Assembly: GCA_963573305.1 (NCBI GenBank)
Contig: OY754329.1
Coordinates: 132,233,422-132,297,421 of the forward strand
DNA length: 64,000 nt
Source: Pyrrhosoma nymphula
Taxonomy: Eukaryota; Arthropoda; Insecta; Odonata; Coenagrionidae
Direction of reading: 5' to 3'
Of the stretch, positions 55,313 through 64,000 are shown in pieces. The notes under the pieces were generated by a model. That model was given only the letters and a program-made list of their open reading frames with translations, did no database searches and was not told where the DNA came from. Position 1 is the stretch's first letter. The number at the start of each line of letters is the position of its first letter. Made by a program: the position numbers and the translations under genes.

Positions 55313-55351
55313 GTACCTGATGATGGCTCTGTGAGCCGAAACGCGTTGTAC
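55313..55351 (+). ncRNA. Hammerhead-ribozyme-like motif, best-formed copy
   Basis: Order: GUAC (55313-55316), CUGAUGA (55317-55323), U, GGCUC (55325-55329), UGU, GAGCC (55333-55337), GAAA (55338-55341), CGCGUU, GUAC (55348-55351). The GUAC arms pair as helix I; GGCUC/GAGCC is a perfect 5-bp helix II; AC/GU gives a tiny helix III; GUU precedes helix I where the cleavage triplet should be. The only breach of the hammerhead rules visible is the extra U at 55324. Downstream (to about 55440) lies the AACTTCCAC...CGCCTGAA tail shared with 1525-1560 and 35085-35130, so this is the end of a repeat family. Overlaps the spurious frame 55331-55657. Confidence 0.45.
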
Positions 55352-55659
55352 GCAATAAACCAATTTGTGGAAAAGTGCAATTGTTTCTCTTACATTATGA
55401 AGAACTTCCACGATATCTCGCCTGAATCTGTTGAATCAATTTTCAATGTTTACTTTTATGAATTTCAGGATATTTATCATGTTTTGATTTATTTTTCTCA
55501 TGACGCATCAATATTTGAAAAATTCAATATATCCGTCATAATTGAGAGGATGAAGGAAACCTGCACCCCATTTGGTCAAGGCTCTCTGATTTTTCTTTGG
55601 AAAACCTCTACTTTGTTTGTTTCACCTGGAAGCCCTTTCTCTCCACCACGGAGTTAGCT

Positions 55660-56727
55660 CATACGACGATTTCGTTTATCTTCTCGTTTTCTAGCAACCA
55701 CTCTACCGTAAATTTCATGATTTATAATTGACAAAAAATGTAGATATATCCCGGTGATTGGTGAAGATATTGAATTAATCGCGAGAGGGGAGAGAAAAAT
55801 GCAATCCCTTTAAGTTACAGTCTGCTATAATTTAATTTTCTTTGTCCATTTAACAATGTGGAACTGAGTGGCGTTAAGGTAAAGTCCCTGCCCACTTACC
55901 CTGTTCACATGGTGTTTACGAATGTCCAATGCTTTTGGTCATGTAATGCCCGATGTAAAGGCCCAAAAGGGTTGTTTTTGGGATCCTGGTAAAACAATGC
56001 ATGCACGAGCTGATTTGAGTAAGATATGTTTTATTTCAATTAAATGAGCTCACTTTTAAATATATCCAAACTGATATCTCTAAAACTGTTACTGTACTGT
56101 TGATAGCTAAACTGTTTTTTAGCACTCAAGGTTAGGACGGTTTTTTTAAAAGAAAACAATCAATAAAGAGAAAAATTCTGTTGCACAAATCCGGAAATTG
56201 GAAATCGGGAAGCGGAATGTAATTTCTAATGAGTGTAACCGAATTCTTTGATACCTTTTTCTATGAAACCGATATGTAAAACTGAAAAATTAGCCAGAGA
56301 ATAAATGAAAAGCGTAGAAATATTTGAAAATTGAAGATATTATATGCTTTGGTTCCTTGATTCATGGTGCTATAGTGTGTCATAGTTACTCTGCAAGATT
56401 TTAACCAGGAATTCTTCGGAAATTGTTTTATTAGGAAAAGCCCGTAACCCTTTGACCTTTTCTTCCAATATTTACCAAGACTTCGTTCATTCCAGTGATG
56501 AGGTCGGCCTTTCACATTTGCTGTGTATACCGAAGTTGATGTAATACTTAGAAATCAACCACCATTAAGCACTGAATTCCGTTTGTTAGTTTATTCCTTC
56601 AAGCAGAGACTCGCCTCCCTTCATATCAACTTGCCGGAGTGACATTTAGTGCCAACCTTCCTGTCTCCTGGACAGAAAAGCTACGATGGAATGGGGATCA
56701 TAGGGTATATTACTATTACAACCTAAC
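55660..56727. other. Non-coding; possible CR1-like 3' UTR scrap at 55945-55985
   Basis: ATGCCCGATGTAAAGGCCC followed by TTGTTTTTGGG resembles the CR1/Jockey-like 3' UTR at 29573-29612 (ATGCCCAATGTAAAAGGCC...GTTTTTGTGG), but there is no terminal AATAAA repeat. The rest is AT-rich, with an unassigned 84-codon minus frame (56261-56515). Confidence 0.4.
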
Positions 56728-56871
56728 AAAATTCCACTAATTATTTTATTGGTGTTGACCGGTTTCGGTGACTAAAGACAAAACAGTCTTGCATTGTTCC
56801 TGTTTTGTCTTGTAAATGACGATTCAGTCGTCGAAACCGGTCGGCAGCAATAAAATAATTTGTGGAATTTT
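56728..56871. repeat. 144-bp two-tier foldback element
   Basis: The outer arms 56728-56773 and 56826-56871 pair over about 46 bp with about 6 mismatches; both read AAAATTCCAC.AATTATTTTA at the end and GACCGGTTTCG toward the centre. Inside, AAGACAAAACAG (56775-56786) pairs perfectly with CTGTTTTGTCTT (56800-56811). The right arm carries GAAACCGGTC preceded by TGACGA and AGTCGTC, resembling the hammerhead-like order seen at 4.2 kb. The 62-codon minus frame 56741-56929 is spurious. Confidence 0.8.
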
Positions 56872-57990
56872 GTACCGTGTTTTTGTGACAGTGAATTCTA
56901 TCTTCAATTTCCACAAAGTATCGCCACAATAGATTAATTTAACAGCAATAGCTACGACAGCAAAAGATAAAGTGAATATTACTACGACAAAAAAGTTGTA
57001 TAGTAAAATTTAGATAACATATTTTACAACATCTCGAAATGTACAACGTGCAAAATTTCTGAAGCCGTGAAGAAGTCCAAAAATCGCAAAACTGTAACAA
57101 TGGCAATTGATTCACTAATTATTATCTGGTTTCTTCACTGTGTGAACTTCATTATTTATGTCACTTTATGCTATTCCAGTCTTAATAGTAGAGTAAGTGG
57201 AGATTTTTCTTTTCCTACTTACTATATCCCAAGTCAATAATTTTTACAATAGTTGTCGCCAGTACTGAAATGTATCTGGGTAATGCATATCCTTATGCCC
57301 TTCGAAACTACCAACAAAAAAGTGAGCATTTAAATTCAGTTGTGAGGACATCCATCGATACCTTGCTATTTTACTTTGTCATAAGAGTGAGTATTTTAAA
57401 TTCTGAATTCTTGATAATTGGATGAATTTAAAGATTTATCGTGATTGGCTCATGAATTATGGTACACATTTTTTTTAAATTAAGTAATTTTTTCCTAAAT
57501 TTACCATACAATTAAAATTACATTAAAATTTATTACTCAAATATTTAAAACTTTTATGAATTATAATTTTCGGCGCATCTGTGTTTCTTGAATTCACATT
57601 CAATATTTTGAGTCCTCTGTTGGGAATAATACATTCATAAACATTATTCCTGACGAATCTCCCGGCTGGGGACGTGACACGTTGAATGTCAATTCTAGAA
57701 ACAGAGAAACCAAATTATATTCTTTAAATTATGAATACCCATGAAACCGTAAATAGTAAATATTTTAAACTGTTTTCCTGATTACGAAATTACTAGTTCG
57801 ACTACTAGTAAAATTCCTTCGGATTCTGTAGTTGAACGAATGCTTTGGACCTTATATTTCGATCAAGTTAACTAACAACTTCATCTCCACAAGTGATGGC
57901 TGATTATCTAGTTGAACTCGGTTCTAGTCTCCATTCAACTTGCGCTTGCCGTAACTTGCCAGAAAAATAAACCCTGCCCCATAACTCCGT
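56872..57990. other. AT-rich non-coding stretch
   Basis: Nothing recognised except a TTTCCACAAAGTATCGCC motif at 56909-56926 shared with the foldback-family tail. Confidence 0.55.
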
Positions 57991-58930
57991 CAACATCGTT
58001 TTTTCCGCTCATTCCTAAATCTTCCGTTCGCACGATTTCAGCACTGGATGATAGAACAGTTTCGGTCACAGGCCTAGTCCATTGGGGACGCCCACCGGAG
58101 CACGAGGTCTCTATCTTCCGTGCTAACCGTTCCCCTTCTCGAGGAATTGGGTTTCGTTCCGTACATTCGGGAGCAACGTGCTCCTTACCGTTTGCGCGGA
58201 TGCCCTCTGCAAGGAACCTTTCGCCGACATAGGACCTTTTCTACTAGGTTGAGCGAGGGAGAACAGCAGGGAAACGTGAATTCGAGGAGGCTTTTGTGAA
58301 GGGAACGGATGAAACGTTCCACAGCTATCGTATGTTTGCGACAGCAGGTTGGTTATTTGCACAAGGGAGACGTAGAAGCGGTGGTCCATGCTAACCGAAC
58401 GGCTTCGCACGTATCCTAAAGGGGCGATTCTCCACACTCAATGCGGCCTCGACGTACACCACCGTCTTATTTTCCACCTCCGGGCACCGTGTTTGCCCCC
58501 GTTGATGCGGCGGATCTCCCGTCGTTTCCCTTAGCCATATTTTCCGCAGTCCAAAGCTCTCTTGCTAAAGCCACCACTGGAGGGCTCTACGCGACATGCC
58601 GGTGCCTCCGAGGGTTTCAGGACACACCAACGCTCTGCAAACAGAAATTGTGTGCGGGTCTCCTCTTCACGTTTCTTAACCTACCCCTCTTCCCATTTTC
58701 GGTGGGCCGCGTAGCGTAAAGGGGTCAGGGCAAGAGGAGCTCCAAACACAGTCCGGCAACCACTCCTCACACAACGTACTTCGTCGCTGCGCCTGGACTA
58801 ACTGCGTGTTTCCGACGCCGCTGGACATTTTTGTATTTGTAGCACCGGTTCCGAATCCAGGGGATAATCTTCCTCTACGTAGCGGTCGGATATACTTCTT
58901 TGCCCACTAAGACCCTGTGGGACTTGTTTG
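57991..58930. other. GC-rich island, unassigned
   Basis: Overlapping frames on both strands (57912-58232 plus, 58123-58437 minus, 58441-58719 plus) without recognisable domains. CpG content is noticeably higher than in the flanks. It could be an unmethylated host regulatory island or a decayed element. Confidence 0.35.
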
Positions 58931-60186
58931 TGATGCACCGTTTTCGTCGGATGACTCACCAAAATAGTATTTTAGGTGAGTGAACTGACAGTGTTCAAGA
59001 GAATGTATAATTTTTCAGACTACGATAGCATAACTTCCTTTATATCGAAATGTTATTCTACTGCAATGGAAACGGCGCGAATCCAGCTCAATGACGTAGT
59101 ACAAAACAATTTAACTGTGACTTACTTTAATGTTTACGTATTTAAGGGGGTCTTAATATGGCGAAGATGCAATTAACTAGATAGTATCGAGGTCTTTCGA
59201 AGCAGTCGTCTGCATAACTTTTCACTGACTAAATAAGAATATTATGCTTTCAAATAATTGCATGGTTCCAATTAAACTTTTCTCAACTTGAAAGGTTGTC
59301 AAAATATGTCCTTTTGTCGTATCGTGGTCGACTGCTGTTGGTAAATTCTTTCTAAAAAAACAAAATTATTCCAGAGTTCATGTGTAAAATTTGACACCAG
59401 CCAATTAGGAGAACACGGTGCCGTATCTTTGCTGAATAATACTTTCCATCTCCTGCATTTATTTTAAAAGTGCTTAATTGTGCTTGCGTCGATTTTTTTC
59501 CTTAAGAAAAAATGGCTAGTGGCAATATGACAGAATATTACGCAAGATAATCTATTTTCTGTGGTACGCAAAAATTGTAAGTCCAAACACACTTTATCGT
59601 TCTTGATACTCCTTTTCAACGTGAATAATCACTTATTTTCTGTAAAGAGATCTGTTATTGCAATACCTTCACATCAATGAATGGTGTTTTGAAAGTAGTG
59701 AATGCAATTTTGACATGTTAAATTATTGGTTCTTAATTGATGAGATTGATATGGCTGGAAATAAATATCGTAACCTCTGCGAACGACTACAAAGTTTTAT
59801 TGCCTTTTTTTCGAAACTTAGCATGCGCCTGGAGTTTGAATCAATCGTTTTGGCTAATGGCTGTTTTTCTCGCGATTGGGTATTTGACTGCTAGGCTCCA
59901 CGAAGCGTTTATATCCCTAATTGAGAGTCAACCGATGCGATCTGCAGCCACAGACACTTTCTCAATTTATTAATGAACTCAGGATTTTCGATTACTCTTC
60001 AACTAACCTTTTAAGCGATTCGTTAGCATTTTATATCACGTCGCTTGATGATGAGTAAAAAAATGAATTCCCAAAAACTTTTGGATGAACCAAGTGCGTG
60101 TTATATGGTCGTGAAGGCCTTTTAAATGAATGAAACATTGTCCCACATCTCTTTCCATGTGAGTGGCTTTGGCAGGCTTTAAGCAA
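58931..60186. other. AT-rich non-coding stretch
   Basis: Short unassigned frames (58976-59176, 59658-59973 in two registers). No repeats recognised. Confidence 0.55.
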
Positions 60187-60229
60187 CTCCATTGCTAGCA
60201 AGCAAATAATTTGCTTGCTAGCAATGGAG
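60187..60229. repeat. Perfect hairpin: 21-bp arms, 1-nt centre
   Basis: Bases 60187-60207 and 60209-60229 are exact reverse complements around A at 60208; the arms read CTCCATTGCTAGCAAGCAAA followed by T. Flanks continue loosely (GGCTTTAAGC versus GCTATAAGCC). No coding. Confidence 0.97.
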
Positions 60230-60539
60230 CTATAAGCCCCTACTCTGTTTACTTGTGTTTATAGTTGACTCATACATTTAAAATTCTTGATAATAAATAT
60301 AAAACTCAAATATCTATAGTAAGAATCTACCATTTTGTCACACTCGGTTCGAAAGATTGAGGGGTTGAGAGCTGTTCAGGTGTCGGTTGGGATGAGGAAG
60401 AAGCAAAGGTTGACGTTGAGTGCGGGGTGATTTTGGGTGTCGGATTAAGAAGAAATATGTTATATTTTTAGATTTTTTTATTTTATTCAAATAATGTAGG
60501 CAGGATGAGGTTTTAGGAAAGGAAAGGTATAGGCGAGGG

Positions 60540-61117
60540 TTCCAAAAGGTCAGGGGGAAGAGCTCGGGCGGGGCGTAGTGATTCCCGCGACGGCGTCCCG
60601 GCAGCTCCTTGGTCCTCTGCTACGGGCGTTGACGGTCTCGGAGCCGTGGTATCAGCGGCGTTTCTCCGATGTCGATGGCCTCAGTAGTGTTTCTCCGATG
60701 TCGATGGCCTCAGTAGTCGCACCCTTGGGCAGCTGTAGAGCGGTCCTTGTCCCCGGCGAGGGGGTCCTCCCTCTGGGGCGCTGCTGGCATCGACGGACTC
60801 GGAGCCGTGGTATCAGCGGCATTTTCTCCGAGTCGACGGGCGCCTCCGCAGCGGAAGGGCAGGAAGGGTCGCGTAGGACTCTCCCCAGGATGGGTGCGAG
60901 AGCGGAAGGGCTCCGGCTGGGTACGGGCATCTGTGCTTGCTCTCCCCCGGATGGGTGCGGGAGCAGGGAACTGGAGAGGGGGCACTGGGAGTTCCTCACT
61001 CTAGCGCCTGCCCCACTCTCGTTCGGGGCCGGTGGACGTGAGAAAAGGATTTGGTTCACTCAACGTCTCGACGTCTGTAGGGCCCCGGGCGCGGGGGAGT
61101 CAAGGGGAGTTCGTTTT
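60540..61117. repeat. GC-rich block with internal tandem repeats
   Basis: A 29-bp unit (TTTCTCCGATGTCGATGGCC...) occurs at 60661-60689 and 60690-60718 with a single end difference. CTCGGAGCCGTGGTATCAGC recurs at 60637-60656 and 60799-60818, each followed by a GGC..TTTCTCCGA block. GGATGGGTGCG recurs near 60888 and 60949. The 190-codon plus frame (60578-61150) and overlapping minus frames are low-complexity products of this repeat structure. It abuts the 3' end of the R2-superclade element. Confidence 0.75.
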
Positions 61118-62905
61118 TATTTATCATATTTTGAGTACAAATTAATATAATGAAAAATAGCATAAAAAATCAATTATAATTCCTTCCTTCCGGAGGAATG
61201 AGCCCCTAATAGTCCTATAAAGTTTTAAATAAATCAGAGTAAAACATAAGAGAAATTTTTAACAACACTCCATCCTTTTTATCACAGTATCAAAACACGG
61301 CATCAGTATGCTAGTCACATTTCCGACTTTTTATGATCAACGAAGCTCACTGCAAAAAGCAGACAGATTCAGCCCACCGACGCTTCTTCATTAGTCCATC
61401 TACTCACGCCGCACCGGTAGTTCATGTGCCATCCTAAAGTGGCGTCTGTTGATGTCAACGGAGTGCCGGATAGCCGAGGAACACATCTTCTTGCGCAGGG
61501 CGTTGGCCTTTCCTTTGGTGATGCGGAGTTTGGAGAGAATAGGGTCGTTTCTTGGGTCCTTTGACCTTAAGGAGCCAACAATGATAGCTGCTAAGCGGAC
61601 TTTCCTTTGGTAGCCATGCGACACCCGCAGGATCTCTGCCAGGGCGCTGTACTTTTCCATTTTCGTCAGGCGTGCAGTTCGAAAGGCCGCGGCACGGGAC
61701 TCGAAAGGTACTGTGATGTCAATTATGTGAGTTGTCCCTCCAGGAGTCTCTTCTATCAGGAGGTCAGGCCGCAGTCTATCATTGCTGCCGGGTACTGTTG
61801 TGTCCGCTGTGACCTTCTATGATGTCGGGAGGGCCGCCACCAGCAGGTCCTGGATTTCACTGTGTCATGCATTCTTGCCTTGCTGGTGGGTGGGGCACTG
61901 ATTGAGGACATGAACTAACGTTTCATTCATGCCGTCACAGAGTCTGCAGAGCACGTTCTCCGGACGGGCGCTGCCTCTCAGTGCGCCCAGAAGGGATAAG
62001 ACGTTTAGTCTCCCTCTATGGACGATTGCCCAGTCAATTAGCCGCGTGTGCTCTCCGGTCCTGATGAAGTAGCTACCGGCTTCGTGAGCTGTCACAGTCT
62101 CCATAGCCTTGCCCTAGACGGGTTTGGCCACCAGGCGACGGCGGAGGCATTCATAGACGGCTCCACGGAGGGTGTCGTAGATGCGGTGTCGTGATGGTGG
62201 AGGGATAATGACAAGGTCTCGTGAAGGGGTAGGGTTCCTTATCCGGATTGCAATTTCCTTACGTCACTCCACTCCCACTCAAGATTACAGAAGGGGGCCA
62301 GGTGTCTTGTGGCTTTCCTGGCCCTGGACCATAGGGAGGAGCATTCCCGGGAGTCATGCTGGAGTTCACCCTCCATCGAGGCAGACAGGTAGCGGCACAT
62401 CAGCTTTTTGTGGGCGCAGGGCAGCTTCTTCCAATTCTCTGGTGTAAAGCGCCTTCCAAGTCGTGCCATGCTGCATTTTGGACGAAGCGGTCCTTGCATT
62501 TCAGCATTTTGAATGCATGCACCACTGATTAAATATTAGCCTCAGTGGGAAGAGGTAGGTATCCTCCACCGCCTGCCTGCGTCTGCATGTTGATTAGCTC
62601 CCGGCTAGCTGTGGCTGGTATGCCCAGCCAGGATTTGACTGCCTTGTGGATGGCGTTTTCAGTAAGATGGAGGTCCATTGTTGTCACCGGGGCAAGACGC
62701 AGCGGGAATGATGCTCTTGGCAGAATATATATGGATAGAGCGTCGACTTTCTGCCATGGAAGAAGGCCACTTCTGGAGATGGAGGCCACGTCCCTTACCA
62801 TGCCCTCTAAGTTTCTTTCGGGGATCTTGAGATGTTAACCCCGACTGGGCACCCGAGGTAGACGTAATATTCTCCTCCCTTTAGTTGCCTTATGGCCTGG
62901 CCCTG
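61118..62905 (-). pseudogene. R2-superclade LINE remnant: RT thumb, CCHC knuckle and restriction-like endonuclease
   Basis: On the minus strand: EYYVYLGCPVGV (about 62830-62880); ASFPLRLAPVTTMDLHLTEN and SWLGIPATASRELI and GGGGYLPLPTEANI (62529-62801), the post-catalytic RT/thumb block; then a long frame with few stops from about 62240 to 61400. This frame contains the linker LVAKPV...GKAMETVTAH, then CRLCDGMNETLVHVLNQC, a C-x2-C-x8-H-x4-C knuckle typical of R2-type proteins. RPDL (about 61762-61773) and IIDITVPFE follow, the PD...D pair of the PD-(D/E)XK-like endonuclease, then EKYSALAEIL and IIVGSLRSKDPRND. It ends in a stop at 61400. In-frame stops occur at about 61865, 61825 and 62105, plus frameshifts near 62820 and 62240-62530. 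The catalytic RT palm and N-terminal zinc fingers are absent. A 3' UTR runs to about 61118, ending in ATAAATAAAAA. Confidence 0.9.
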
Positions 62906-62907
62906 GA

Positions 62908-62948
62908 TTTGGAATTCAGAGGGCGGAGCTTGCCCTCTGAATTCCAAA
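62908..62948. repeat. Perfect hairpin: 17-bp arms, 7-nt loop
   Basis: TTTGGAATTCAGAGGGC (62908-62924) pairs with GCCCTCTGAATTCCAAA (62932-62948) around GGAGCTT. It sits exactly at the 5' truncation point of the R2-superclade remnant, so it may mark the insertion junction or a snap-back event there. Confidence 0.95.
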
Positions 62949-62949
62949 A

Positions 62950-63196
62950 ACGAATCGCCTTGCTCCGCCCGCCCAGTTCTGTATTTTCTGGCTCAGGGGC
63001 GCTCTTTATATCCCAAACCCCGAGGGTGCCCACGTGACCGCAGCGGCCAATAAGGGTGCGCGAGTCGCTGCAGTGGGAGTGGGGTGAGGGTTCGGAGCTC
63101 AGGAACGGGTGGGGGAGGAAGAAAAGTGGCGGTTGGTGCTGGCGCGGGTTCGAGCATTTTGAAAAGGTTTCCGCCGGGCGAAGCCGGGCGTAACAT
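62950..63196. other. GC-rich island with promoter-like elements on the minus strand
   Basis: On the minus strand ATTGG (inverted CCAAT, near 63048-63052), CACGTG (63031-63036) and GGATATAAAG (63003-63012) occur in that order, which resembles a TATA promoter firing toward 62980. No transcript or gene start is recognisable downstream other than the transposon remnant. The minus frame 62993-63196 is compositional. Confidence 0.25.
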
Positions 63197-64000
63197 TTTA
63201 AAACTTATAAATTTAATGTTCTAATATATATGAATGAATCAGGAACTTATACGATTGCGAAAATTAACTAAAATGCTACATTTATTGTAATGTATTTTAT
63301 GAGAGTAATACTTGACCCATGCTAAAAAAGGAAAAAGTTGGTCTGGTCTTCATTATAAACACCTAGGTCTTCTTGAACTAACATTGCTTTTAAAAACGAC
63401 TATAAATTTTTAAATTGCTTATTTTATGTGATTTGAATAAGAGCATGTATGTAACCTCTATGATTTCGGTTTTAAATCAATTGAAAACAAAATAATTACC
63501 TCAAAATATATCTGCCCCAAAGTTAGTGCATACATTTTAATTGCATATATGTATATTCATTACTGCGACCGTAAAATTTAAGGACCTGTTTCCGTCATCA
63601 AACGGCAATAGCATCACCATTAATGATTTCGAAATAAAATATTATTCTTATCAGTTAGTACATGGCTTTCATGGAAATTCAGAAGGATGCAAGGGATCAG
63701 AGTTGGTGGTTTTACCGTAACTTTTAAGTTTCCTAACATTTCAGGAAACATCCATCGTGAGATTTAATATTGCTTCACATAGGTATCTGCTTAAATATAA
63801 ACGGCTAATAAAAACTCCCTTTGGATTGAGTTCTGCTGAGAGTGGATAAATTTAGCAGGTTTAATATGAGGTCCTAAAATTTGATTTTCAAATAATGTAT
63901 ATTTCCTTGTAAGGTTCCAGAAAAGCTCATGGCAGTGAAAATTTCCTAAGGGTAAACATGTGAGGCGTGATTCCATAATTAGTGACCTTTGCTTCAACAA
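63197..64000. other. AT-rich non-coding end of window
   Basis: Nothing recognised; the minus frame 63791-64000 runs off the window edge and has no known motif. Confidence 0.55.

Noticed and set aside
60578..61150. 190-codon plus-strand open frame
   Set aside because: It lies in a GC-rich repeat block, is low-complexity, and long frames exist on the opposite strand too. The short resemblance of its start (IPATASR) to the R2-type thumb motif at 62.6 kb does not extend.
1..64000. Bacterial-type systems (operons, CRISPR arrays, toxin-antitoxin, phage defence)
   Set aside because: No operon structure, no ribosome-binding sites ahead of long ORFs, no repeat-spacer arrays; all coding remnants are eukaryotic transposable elements.

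Overview
The window looks like repeat-dense, gene-poor DNA from an arthropod nuclear genome, most likely an insect with a large genome. This is inferred from three things: the mix of transposable elements (RTE-type, CR1/Jockey-like and R2-superclade LINEs, Helitron, Ty3/gypsy, tRNA-derived SINEs, foldback/MITE elements), the AT-rich background broken by short GC-rich islands, and the absence of bacterial gene organisation. I recognise no intact host gene. Every recognisable coding stretch is a broken transposable-element remnant with stops, frameshifts or deletions.

Layout. From 1 to 4.2 kb there is AT-rich DNA with a perfect 89-bp palindrome and one copy of a dispersed repeat ('X'). From 4.2 to 6.4 kb a foldback repeat with two tandem hammerhead-like cores is followed by a + strand RTE-type reverse transcriptase remnant. 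From 7 to 13 kb there is a GC-rich island, a tRNA-SINE, two copies of a MITE-like family and a minus-strand remnant of a transposon-associated protein family. From 13.2 to 15.5 kb a minus-strand RTE 5' half (leader, endonuclease, start of RT) meets a + strand RTE C-terminal scrap tail to tail. From 15.5 to 28 kb there are short interspersed repeats, SINEs, a polypyrimidine/polypurine block and a perfect 35-bp-arm hairpin. From 28.4 to 29.8 kb a minus-strand RTE RT is split by a + strand CR1/Jockey-like 3' end.

From 33.4 to 34.9 kb lies a minus-strand Helitron helicase remnant. From 36.55 to 37.53 kb is a 981-bp element bounded by 13-bp inverted repeats, with an inverted relative at 16.6-16.9 kb. 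From 38.3 to 38.9 kb is a SINE cluster. From 42.4 to 43.0 kb is a Ty3/gypsy integrase C-terminus. From 47 to 51.6 kb there are copies of one 3'-tail repeat family, a foldback and two further RTE 3' ends. From 53.5 to 57 kb there are hammerhead-like/foldback repeats. From 60.5 to 63.2 kb there is a GC-rich repeat block and an R2-superclade LINE 3' half with its CCHC knuckle and PD...D endonuclease residues still readable.

No genes here work together as a pathway. What ties the window together is retrotransposition, nested insertion and foldback formation. The best candidates for unusual biology are (i) foldback repeats carrying hammerhead-ribozyme-like cores with closing helix-I arms, (ii) several perfect snap-back hairpins, and (iii) the unclassified element with CCCAGTGGGG ends and GAACGTTC subterminal motifs. 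Repeat relationships were judged by eye; identities are approximate.
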